From Limimaricola cinnabarinus (lineage in GTDB: Bacteria > Pseudomonadota > Alphaproteobacteria > Rhodobacterales > Rhodobacteraceae): DNA of 64,000 nucleotides. The stretch is taken from contig NZ_KZ304962.1 in the NCBI RefSeq assembly GCF_002723615.1, positions 1 through 64,000 of the forward strand, in the 5' to 3' direction. The notes below the pieces were generated by a model. The model saw nothing but the letters and a program-made list of their open reading frames with translations. It searched no databases and was not told the origin of the DNA. Shown here one piece after another: positions 17,497-24,963 of this stretch. Within the stretch, counting starts at the first letter, position 1. Every line of letters starts with the position of its first letter. Made by a program: the position numbers and the translations under genes.

Positions 17497-19110
17497 TCAC
17501 TCCCGCGCCGGCGTGGTCTCGATCGTGACAGCGCCCGCATCGGGCGCGGCCTCGATGATCTGCGGGGCCTCCGGCGCGTCGGCATCCGGCTCCGCCTCGC
17601 CCGTCTCGCCCGTCTCGCCCGTCTCGGCCTGCGCGGCCGCCGCGTCGCCGCTCGTCTCCGCGTCGCCGCTCGTGTCCTCCTCGGGCAGGGTCACCCGCGG
17701 CCGCTCGACCGGCGCGTCGCCGACAAAGGCGCCGTCGCTCCAGCCGCCTTCCTCGGTCTCGCCTGTGGCATAGCGCATCACGCCCTGGCCCTGCCGCCGC
17801 CCGCCGCGGAACATGCCCTCATAGACGTCGCCATTGGCATAGGTCGCGACACCTTCGCCCTCGATCTCCCCATTCGACCATTCGCCCTCATAGGTGAAGC
17901 CGTCGGGCATGGTGATCTTGCCGGTCCCGTGCCGCTGCCCGTCCTCGAAGCCGCCCTCGTAGACGGTGCCGTCGGCATAGGTGGCGACGCCCTGTCCCTC
18001 GCGCTGGCCCTCGACCCAGTCGCCCTCGTAGCTGTAACCGTCGGCATAGGTCATCCTGCCCTGCCCGTGGTTCTGCGCATCGCGGAACTCGCCCTCATAG
18101 ACGAGGCCGTTGGCATAAGTGGCCACGCCCGTCCCCTCGATCACGCCCTCGGACCAGTCGCCCTCATAGGTCGAGCCGTCGGTATAGGTGATCTTGCCGG
18201 TGCCATGGGCGAGGTCGTTCTCGAACTGGCCCACATAGACCGAGCCGTCGGGATAGGTGACCTCGCCCTCGCCCTCGATCCGCCCCTCGACCCAATCGCC
18301 CTCGTAGCGGTAGCCGTCGGTGCCGGTGAAGCTGCCCGTGCCGTGGCGGCGATCGTTCTCGAAGGCGCCTTCGTACACGTCGCCATTGGCGTATTCGACC
18401 CGGCCCTGTCCCTGCCGCTTTCCGGCGCTGAAGCTGCCGGTATAGACATCGCCGCCCGGCTGCTCCAGCCGGCCTTCGCCCTCGATCCGCCCATCGACCC
18501 AGCCGCCCTCATAGACCAGACCGTCGGGCATGGTGAGCCGGCCCTCGCCGTCGCGCTCGCCGCCCTTGAGCGTGCCTTCGTAGACCGCGCCGTCGGGATA
18601 GGTGATCTTGCCTTCGCCCTCCTTGACGCCGTTGATCCACTGGCCCTCGTAGACATAGCCGTCGGGGCTGGTCAGCGTGCCGATGCCGTGATGCATGGCG
18701 TTGCGGAATTCGCCCTCGTAGCGGCTGCCATTGGCGTATTCGGCGGTGCCGCGGCCGGTGATCTTGCCGTCCTCCCATTCGCCCTCATAGGTGCCGCCAT
18801 CGGCGAAGGTGATCCGGCCCACCCCCTCGGGCTTGCCGCGCGCGAACTGGCCCTCATAGACCGAACCGTTGGGAAAGGTGGCCTGGCCCTCGCCGCGGAT
18901 CTCGCCCTCGAACCATTCGCCGACATATTCGTAGCCATTGGGCAGCCGGTAGCTGCCCTGGCCGTGCTGGCGGCCATTGAGGAAGGTGCCCTCATAGACG
19001 CCGCCATCCTCGTATTGCTTGGTGGTGATCTCCTGCGCGAGGGCGAAAGGCACCTGCGCGAATCCCATTGCCGCCGCGAGAGTGAACGCGCGCATGGCTC
19101 CTGCCGACAT
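17497..19110 (-). CDS. Secreted MORN-repeat protein (about 18 repeats)
   Basis: A 537-aa protein with an N-terminal signal peptide (about 1-30, MRAFTLAAAMGFAQVPFALA). It then has about 18 tandem 23-residue MORN repeats of the form YEGxWxxGxxxGxGxxxYxxG, spanning roughly residues 37-455. A degenerate last repeat and an acidic Ala/Glu/Thr-rich tail follow. In eukaryotes MORN repeats form elongated beta-hairpin rods that contact lipids or proteins; bacterial periplasmic versions are of unknown function. At the DNA level the repeats are divergent enough to be stable. Start MSAGAMRAF; MRAF is an alternative. Confidence 0.92.
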   Translation of the reverse strand: MSAGAMRAFTLAAAMGFAQVPFALAQEITTKQYEDGGVYEGTFLNGRQHGQGSYRLPNGYEYVGEWFEGEIRGEGQATFPNGSVYEGQFARGKPEGVGRITFADGGTYEGEWEDGKITGRGTAEYANGSRYEGEFRNAMHHGIGTLTSPDGYVYEGQWINGVKEGEGKITYPDGAVYEGTLKGGERDGEGRLTMPDGLVYEGGWVDGRIEGEGRLEQPGGDVYTGSFSAGKRQGQGRVEYANGDVYEGAFENDRRHGTGSFTGTDGYRYEGDWVEGRIEGEGEVTYPDGSVYVGQFENDLAHGTGKITYTDGSTYEGDWSEGVIEGTGVATYANGLVYEGEFRDAQNHGQGRMTYADGYSYEGDWVEGQREGQGVATYADGTVYEGGFEDGQRHGTGKITMPDGFTYEGEWSNGEIEGEGVATYANGDVYEGMFRGGRRQGQGVMRYATGETEEGGWSDGAFVGDAPVERPRVTLPEEDTSGDAETSGDAAAAQAETGETGETGEAEPDADAPEAPQIIEAAPDAGAVTIETTPARE

Positions 19111-19288
19111 GACCGATTGCCCCCGATCGCCGGGACCGGTTCGCCCGGGCCCTGTTTCCGCTTTGGCGACAGAGTAGCCGCGGGCCGGGGGCAAGACAAC
19201 CTGCGCGGCACGCCGGGCGGCGCGGTCTTGCACCGTTGCATCGGCCCGCTAGGCTGGGCCCTGTGCCCGGCGGCAAAGGGGGATGGAG

Positions 19289-19717
19289 ATGAGCGGAAAC
19301 AAGACCATGCCCACGCAAGAGAGCGTCGCGGCGTTTCTCGGCGCGGTGACGCCCGACCGCCGGCGCGAGGACGCCCAAGCGCTCGATGCGCTGTTTCGCG
19401 AGGTGACCGGTTTCGTGCCACAGATGTGGGGGCCCTCCATCATCGGCTACGGCGCTTACGACTATGTCTATGACAGCGGCCGCTCGGGGCGCTTTCTCGC
19501 CACCGGGTTTTCGCCTCGAAAGGCGCATCTGGTGCTCTACATCATGCCCGGCTACGACGAGGCCAACCCGATCCTTGCCCGCCTGGGCAAGCATCGCACG
19601 GGCAAGTCGTGCCTTTACATCAACAGGCTCGCCGATGTGGATCGCGGCGTTCTGGCGGAGCTGATCCGGCACGGGCTCGACCGGCTGGAGAGCTACTGGC
19701 CGGTGCATCCGATCTGA
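19289..19717 (+). CDS. DUF1801 domain-containing protein
   Basis: A 142-aa soluble protein with the DUF1801 (YdhG-like) fold. Characteristic segments are PDRRREDAQALDALF, MWGPSIIGYGAYDY, TGFSPRKAHLVLYI and GKSCLYINRLADVD. The start MSGNKTM is preferred over the ATG two codons upstream because GGGGGATGGAG gives it better Shine-Dalgarno spacing. No biochemical role is established for the family. Confidence 0.88.
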   Translation: MSGNKTMPTQESVAAFLGAVTPDRRREDAQALDALFREVTGFVPQMWGPSIIGYGAYDYVYDSGRSGRFLATGFSPRKAHLVLYIMPGYDEANPILARLGKHRTGKSCLYINRLADVDRGVLAELIRHGLDRLESYWPVHPI

Positions 19718-19743
19718 AGGCCGGGCGCAGGCCGGGACAAGAG

Positions 19744-21189
19744 ATGACCGAGGACGACACACCGCTCAGGGGCCGCTGGATCGCCATGGCGGCGCTTCTG
19801 GTGGCGGGCTTCATGAACCTGATCGACGTGACCATCGTCAATGTCGCCATCCCGTCGCTGCAGGCGGCCTTCGACGCCACCGACAGCCAGATCGAATGGG
19901 TCGTCGCCGCCTATATCCTGAGCTTCGCGCTGTTCCTGCTGCCCGCGGGCCGCTTGGGCGACGTGGTGGGCCGCAGGCGGATGTTCGTGATCGGGGTCAC
20001 GGTCTTCACCATCGCCTCGGCGCTGTGCGGCCTCGCACCCGGCATCGGCAGCCTCGTGGCGGCGCGCGTCCTGCAAGGCATCGGCGGCGCGATGATGACG
20101 CCGCAGACGCTGGCGCTGGTGCCCGCGCTGTTTCCGCCCCGCGAGCGCGGCGCGGCCTTCGCGCTGTTCGGGCTTTCGGCGGGGCTGGCGAGCGTGACCG
20201 GGCCGGTGCTGGGCGGGTTCCTGATCGGGGCCGACATCGCGGGGCTCGACTGGCGGCCGATCTTTCTCGTCAACATCCCCGTCGGCGTGATCGCGGTTCT
20301 GGGGGCGATGCGATACGTGCCGAAGATCCCCGGCGACGCGGCGCTGCGGCTCGATCTCGTCGGCATGGCGCTGGCGGGCACGGGGCTGATGCTCCTGCTG
20401 TTTCCGCTGATCGAGGGGCGGCAGCTCGGCTGGCCGGCCTGGATCTTCGCGATGATGGCGGCGGCGCTGCCCATGGGCGTGGCCTTCGTGCTGTGGCAGC
20501 GCCGGCAGGCGCGCAATGGGGCGCCGCAGCTCATCCCGGCGAGCCTTCTGGCCAATGCCGATTACGTCACCGGCTCCGCGCTCGCCACGCTGCTCTTCGC
20601 GGGCATCCCCGGCTTCTTTCTCGTCTTCGCGATCTTTTTGCAGGTCGGCTTCGGGCTGACGCCGCTGGAATCGGGGATCACCACCATGCCGTTTTCGCTC
20701 GGCGTGCTGGGGGCTTCGGCCCTGTCGGGGCGGCTTGGCACGCGCTGGCCGCGCCTGCGGATCACGGCGGGGGCGATACTCTTGGTGATCGGCATGACCG
20801 CGCTGGGGCTGGTGCTGCCCGAGGCGGGCGGGGCGCTGTCGCGCATGGCCTTCATCGCGCCGCTCGGGATCGCGGGGCTGGGGCTCGGCACCGCCGTCTC
20901 GCCGCTGTTCCAGACGGTGCTGGCCAATGTCGCCGACCGCGACACCGGCGCGGGCTCGGGCGCGCTGCAGAGCTTCCAGCAGGTCGGCGGCGCGCTGGGC
21001 GTGGCGGTGATGGGGCAGATCTTCTTCGGCATGCTGCGCGGCGGCGGCGATTACCCGGAGGCGATGGCGGCCGCGCTGTGGTTCAACGCGGCCGCCTTCG
21101 TCGCCGTGGCGCTTCTGGTCTGGCGGTTGCCCGAGCCGCGCCTCGTGCCCGATACCGGGCAGGAGGCGGACCCGACCCCGGCGGAGTGA
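19744..21189 (+). CDS. MFS transporter, DHA2 (drug:H+ antiporter) family
   Basis: A 481-aa inner-membrane carrier with about 14 hydrophobic segments. The motif-A region GRLGDVVGRRRMF lies between helices 2 and 3, and motif C-like GLASVTGPVLGGFLIG is in helix 5. The N-terminal FMNLIDVTIVNVAIPSLQ matches the DHA2 signature DxTIVNVALP. It likely exports drugs or hydrophobic compounds; the substrate is not predictable. It begins 26 bases after the DUF1801 gene and converges directly on the MBL gene with no space for a terminator. Confidence 0.92.
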   Translation: MTEDDTPLRGRWIAMAALLVAGFMNLIDVTIVNVAIPSLQAAFDATDSQIEWVVAAYILSFALFLLPAGRLGDVVGRRRMFVIGVTVFTIASALCGLAPGIGSLVAARVLQGIGGAMMTPQTLALVPALFPPRERGAAFALFGLSAGLASVTGPVLGGFLIGADIAGLDWRPIFLVNIPVGVIAVLGAMRYVPKIPGDAALRLDLVGMALAGTGLMLLLFPLIEGRQLGWPAWIFAMMAAALPMGVAFVLWQRRQARNGAPQLIPASLLANADYVTGSALATLLFAGIPGFFLVFAIFLQVGFGLTPLESGITTMPFSLGVLGASALSGRLGTRWPRLRITAGAILLVIGMTALGLVLPEAGGALSRMAFIAPLGIAGLGLGTAVSPLFQTVLANVADRDTGAGSGALQSFQQVGGALGVAVMGQIFFGMLRGGGDYPEAMAAALWFNAAAFVAVALLVWRLPEPRLVPDTGQEADPTPAE

Positions 21190-22119
21190 TCACATCATCA
21201 GCTGGTAGCTGTGCGGCACCCAGCGAAAGCCCTCGCCCTCGGCGGCAACGAAGCCGAGGCCGGGGAAGGGCATGTGGTAGCCCATCACCGCCATCCTCTC
21301 CTCGGCGGCCATCGACAGCACCCGGCGGCGCGTTTTTACGGCCATCTCCTTGTCGACGTCGAAGCTCACATGCCAGCCGGGCTGGCCGACCGACCAGACC
21401 GGATGGTTCGCCAGATCGCCCATGAGCAGCAGCGCATGATCGCCGCCCTGCGCGGTGAAGACGAGATGGCCCGGCGTGTGGCCGAAGGCCTCCATCGTGG
21501 TCAGCGGCCCGACCGTGTCGCCCTCGGACAGGAAGGTCAGCTCGCCTTCGAGTGGACGCATCTTGGCCTCGAAGGCGTCGTTCTCCTGCCCGGCCCAGTA
21601 ATCGAACTCGACCCGGCCCGCGTGATGCGCGGCATTGGCAAAGGTCTTCTCGCCGCTTTCGGTCATCAGGCCGCCGATATGGTCGCCATGCATGTGGGTC
21701 AGCACGACATGGGTGATGTCGGAGGGGGCTTTGCCCGCCGCTTCCAGCGCCGCGGTGATGCCCGCGGCATCGGTGCCGGTATCGACGAGAATGACGTCGC
21801 CGCCGGCTTCGATCATCACCGGGTTGAAGAAGAACCGCGCCGCGTCCGCGGGGATGAAATGCGCCTCGCTCACCTGCGCGAAGGTCTCGTCATCGACATT
21901 GAGCCCGAAGATCGAATGCGGATCGGGCACGATGCGGCTGCCGGCGAGCAGGTCGGTCACCTTGATGTCGCCGAGCATGAACACCCGGTGCGTCGGCAGC
22001 TCCAGACCGTCGCTGCCGGAGGGCTGGGCGTGGGCGGCGCGGGGCAGGCCGAGCCCCGCGGCGAGCGGCAGGGCGGCCCCGGCCATGAGCGCCGCGCGGC
22101 GGCTGATCGAATGGGACAT
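21190..22119 (-). CDS. Tat-exported MBL-fold metallo-hydrolase
   Basis: A 309-aa protein with an N-terminal twin-arginine signal (SRRAALMAGAALPLA, cleavage near AHA). The metallo-beta-lactamase fold is shown by DVILVDTGTD, the zinc motif THMHGDHIGG, FGHTPGH, GDLANHPVW and GYHMPFPG. It is related to periplasmic MBL-fold hydrolases; the substrate is unknown. The start MSHSISRR has GAGGAGACGCG upstream. Confidence 0.92.
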   Translation of the reverse strand: MSHSISRRAALMAGAALPLAAGLGLPRAAHAQPSGSDGLELPTHRVFMLGDIKVTDLLAGSRIVPDPHSIFGLNVDDETFAQVSEAHFIPADAARFFFNPVMIEAGGDVILVDTGTDAAGITAALEAAGKAPSDITHVVLTHMHGDHIGGLMTESGEKTFANAAHHAGRVEFDYWAGQENDAFEAKMRPLEGELTFLSEGDTVGPLTTMEAFGHTPGHLVFTAQGGDHALLLMGDLANHPVWSVGQPGWHVSFDVDKEMAVKTRRRVLSMAAEERMAVMGYHMPFPGLGFVAAEGEGFRWVPHSYQLMM

Positions 22120-22202
22120 GTCGCGTCTCCTCTGGGAATGTGTCTGGGGCTGTGTCCCGCCAGAGGGTAGCGCGGCCATGGCCCGCGCCTAGCGCCGGGG
22201 CG

Positions 22203-22622
22203 TCAAAGCCACCACTGGTCGATCGCGGCGATGTCGTCGTCGGACCAGCCGAAATGATGCGCGAACTCGTGCACCGTCACATGCGCGACCATCTCGGCCA
22301 CGCTGACATCGCCCCGCTCGGCCCATTCGTCGAGGATCGGCCGGCGAAACAGCCAGACCACGTCGGGCCCGTGCGGCACGTCCCAGTTGGATTTCTCGGT
22401 CATCGGAATGCCCTCGTAGAGCCCGGTCAGATCGAAGGGCTCCATCTCCATCTGGTCGAGGATCTCCTCGGGCGCGAAATCGACGACGCGCAGCGCCACC
22501 TCGGCGGCGGCCTTGCGGAACGGCTCCGGCAGGGTGGCGATGACGTGGCGCGCGATGGTCTCGATCTCGTCGAGAGAGGGCGCGAGGGGGCTGCCCGCGA
22601 AGGGGTCGGATGTGCTGTCCAT
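22203..22622 (-). CDS. Metallopeptidase family protein (minimal zincin)
   Basis: A 139-aa cytoplasmic protein with the zinc-protease motif HEFAHHFGW near residue 118, preceded by VAEMVAHVTV. The family (short zincin-like metallopeptidases, COG3824 type) commonly has this length and a GIPMTE block, seen here. The start MDSTSDPF is divergent from gltX, with 61 bases between the two starts. Confidence 0.9.
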   Translation of the reverse strand: MDSTSDPFAGSPLAPSLDEIETIARHVIATLPEPFRKAAAEVALRVVDFAPEEILDQMEMEPFDLTGLYEGIPMTEKSNWDVPHGPDVVWLFRRPILDEWAERGDVSVAEMVAHVTVHEFAHHFGWSDDDIAAIDQWWL

Positions 22623-22683
22623 GCCCCTGATATGGACAAAACGCCCCGCCTGTGAAAGAGCCCATGGCGAACAGGAGAGCCCC

Positions 22684-24003
22684 ATGACAACGACCCGCTT
22701 CGCCCCGTCCCCCACCGGCTGGATGCATATCGGCAACCTGCGCGCCGCGCTGTTCAACCACGCCATCGCCCGCCAGCAGGGCGGCGAGTTCATCCTGCGC
22801 ATCGACGACACCGACCAGGAACGCTCGAAGCCCGAATATGTCGACGGCATCCTCGACGCGCTCGACTGGCTGGGGATCACCCATGACCGGGTGGAGCGGC
22901 AATCCGACCGGCTCGACCGCTACGAGGCGGCGCGCGAGAAGCTGATCGCCGACGGGCGGCTCTACGAATGCTTCGAGACGCCCGCCGAGCTCGATCTCAA
23001 GCGCAAGAAGCAGCTCAACATGGGCAAGCCGCCGGTCTATGACCGCGCCGCGCTCGACCTCACCGACGCGGAGAAGGACCGCCTGCGTGCCGAGCGCGGC
23101 AGCCATTGGCGCTTCAAGCTCGACCGCGAGCGGATCGAGTGGGAGGACGGCATTCTCGGCCCCGTCTCGATCGACGCGGCCTCGGTCTCCGACCCGGTGC
23201 TGATCAAGGAAAGCGGGCAGGTGCTCTACACCTTCGCCTCCTCGGTCGACGACGCCGAGATGGGGATCACCGACGTGGTGCGCGGCTCCGACCACGTCAC
23301 CAACACCGCGACGCAGATCCAGATCATCCGGGCGCTGGGCTTCGAGCCGCCGCGCTTCGCGCATCACTCGCTGCTCACCGGCCCGCAGGGTGAAGCGCTC
23401 TCCAAGCGGCTCGGCACATTGTCCCTGCGCGACCTCAAGGAGGCGGGGATCGAGCCGATGGCGATCCTGAGCCTGATGGCGCGTCTGGGCTCTTCGCAGC
23501 CGGTGGAGCTGCGCCAGACGCCGCAGGAGGTGATCGAGGGCTTCGACATCGCCACCTTCGGCTCGGCGCCCACCAAGCTCGACCCCGCCGATCTGGAGCC
23601 GCTCACCGCGCGCTGGCTGTCGCAGCAGCCGCTCTCGGAAGTGGCCGATGACGTGGCGGCGGCGGGCGTGCCCGACGATCTAGCCGCGCCCTTCTGGGAG
23701 GCGGTGCGCGAGAACCTCAAGACCCGCGCCACCATTGCCGAATGGTGGGCGGTGTTCCGCGACGGCCGGGCGGGCCGCGCCGCGCCCGAGGATGCCGAGT
23801 TCGTGGCGCAGGCGCTGGGCCTTCTGGGCGAGCCGCCTTACGGCCCCGAGACGTGGAAGCAGTGGACCGATGCGGTGAAGGCCGAGACGGGGCGCAAGGG
23901 CAAGGGGCTGTTCCTGCCGCTGCGCCGTGCTGTCACCGGCATGGATCACGGCCCCGACATGGGCGGGGTCATGGCGCTGATGCAGGTCAAGCCCAAGCTC
24001 TGA
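22684..24003 (+). CDS. gltX: Glutamate--tRNA ligase
   Basis: Class I aminoacyl-tRNA synthetase of 439 aa. HIGH-type motif is APSPTGWMHIGN, and the KMSKS loop appears as ALSKRLGTLS. The catalytic insert RFKLDRERIEW and the helical anticodon-binding domain (about 310-439) follow. It is shorter than the usual 465-480 aa; alphaproteobacteria often carry two GltX paralogues, and this looks like the shorter one. Whether it charges tRNA-Glu, tRNA-Gln or both is not decidable here. The start MTTTRFAPS has GGAGAG upstream. Confidence 0.95.
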   Translation: MTTTRFAPSPTGWMHIGNLRAALFNHAIARQQGGEFILRIDDTDQERSKPEYVDGILDALDWLGITHDRVERQSDRLDRYEAAREKLIADGRLYECFETPAELDLKRKKQLNMGKPPVYDRAALDLTDAEKDRLRAERGSHWRFKLDRERIEWEDGILGPVSIDAASVSDPVLIKESGQVLYTFASSVDDAEMGITDVVRGSDHVTNTATQIQIIRALGFEPPRFAHHSLLTGPQGEALSKRLGTLSLRDLKEAGIEPMAILSLMARLGSSQPVELRQTPQEVIEGFDIATFGSAPTKLDPADLEPLTARWLSQQPLSEVADDVAAAGVPDDLAAPFWEAVRENLKTRATIAEWWAVFRDGRAGRAAPEDAEFVAQALGLLGEPPYGPETWKQWTDAVKAETGRKGKGLFLPLRRAVTGMDHGPDMGGVMALMQVKPKL

Positions 24004-24071
24004 AGCGCCGCCGGGCTGGACCGGCCCGCCCTGCGCCATATCTTCCGCCTCTGGATCACCGGAGGCGGATC

Positions 24072-24962
24072 ATGCGCGACTGCATCATCGTGGGCGGCGG
24101 CCCGGCGGGGCTCTCTGCCGGGATCTACATGGCGCGGTTCCTGCGCGACACGGTGCTGTTCGACGCGGGCCGCCCGCGCGCCGACCGCATCCCGCGCAGC
24201 CGCAACCTGCCGGGCTATCCCGACGGCGTCACCGGGCCGGAGCTGCTCGACGGCATGCGCCGCCAGCTCGATCACTACGACGTCGAGATCCGCCGCGACC
24301 GCGTCACCAGCGCCCATCGCATCGAGGGCGGCTTTCGCGTCGAGGCCGAGGGCGGCGCGGTCGAGGCGCGGGCGCTGATCCTCGCCACCGGCGTGACCAA
24401 CCGCCCGCCGCGCATCCCCGAGGATCTGCATGACGAGGGCGTGGCGCGCGGGCTGATCCGCTACTGCCCGATCTGCGACGCCTACGAGGTGCGGGGCCAG
24501 AAGGTCGCCATCCTCGGCTCGGGGCCACATGCCGTGGCCGAGGGGCGCTTCGTGAAGCATTACGCCGAGGACGTGACCGTGGTGCGCCCCGAGCACGCGC
24601 CGCTCGATAATGACGGCGAAAAGGCGCTGTCGCAGGCGGGGCTGAAGATCCTGCCTTCGCATCGCCGCGACATCCGGCTCGACGATGACGGGATCGTGGT
24701 CGAGATGGAGGACGGGCGCGAGGAGCGCTTCGACACGCTCTATGTCGCGCTCGGCACCGATCCGCATTCCGACCTCGCCCGCGATCTCGGCGCGGAGCTG
24801 ACGGAAGCCGGCTGCATCCCGGTCGATGCCCATTGCGAAACCAGCATCGAAGGGCTCTTCGCCATCGGCGACGTGGTCGCCGGGCTCGACCAGATCGCTT
24901 ACGGCATGGGCCACGCGGCGGTGGCCTGCACCGAGATCCACAACCGGCTGCTCGGGTGCTAG
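24072..24962 (+). CDS. NAD(P)/FAD-dependent oxidoreductase, thioredoxin-reductase-like
   Basis: A 296-aa two-dinucleotide-binding flavoprotein. FAD motif is GGGPAGLSAG at 9-18; the redox-active CPIC lies near residue 137; the NADPH motif GSGPHAVAEG follows; the C-terminal FAD block is GLFAIGDVV. Size and the CxxC are like TrxB, but the NADPH loop and the LPGYPDGVTG region resemble the thioredoxin-reductase-like group of unknown partner. GGAGG lies close upstream of the ATG. Confidence 0.87.
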   Translation: MRDCIIVGGGPAGLSAGIYMARFLRDTVLFDAGRPRADRIPRSRNLPGYPDGVTGPELLDGMRRQLDHYDVEIRRDRVTSAHRIEGGFRVEAEGGAVEARALILATGVTNRPPRIPEDLHDEGVARGLIRYCPICDAYEVRGQKVAILGSGPHAVAEGRFVKHYAEDVTVVRPEHAPLDNDGEKALSQAGLKILPSHRRDIRLDDDGIVVEMEDGREERFDTLYVALGTDPHSDLARDLGAELTEAGCIPVDAHCETSIEGLFAIGDVVAGLDQIAYGMGHAAVACTEIHNRLLGC

Positions 24963-24963
24963 C

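Noticed and set aside
17929-19473. A 514-codon open frame antisense to the MORN gene
   Set aside because: It mirrors the repetitive GC-rich codons of the MORN repeats; its product is a repeated Ala/Val/Gly pattern with no start signal. It is a shadow reading frame.
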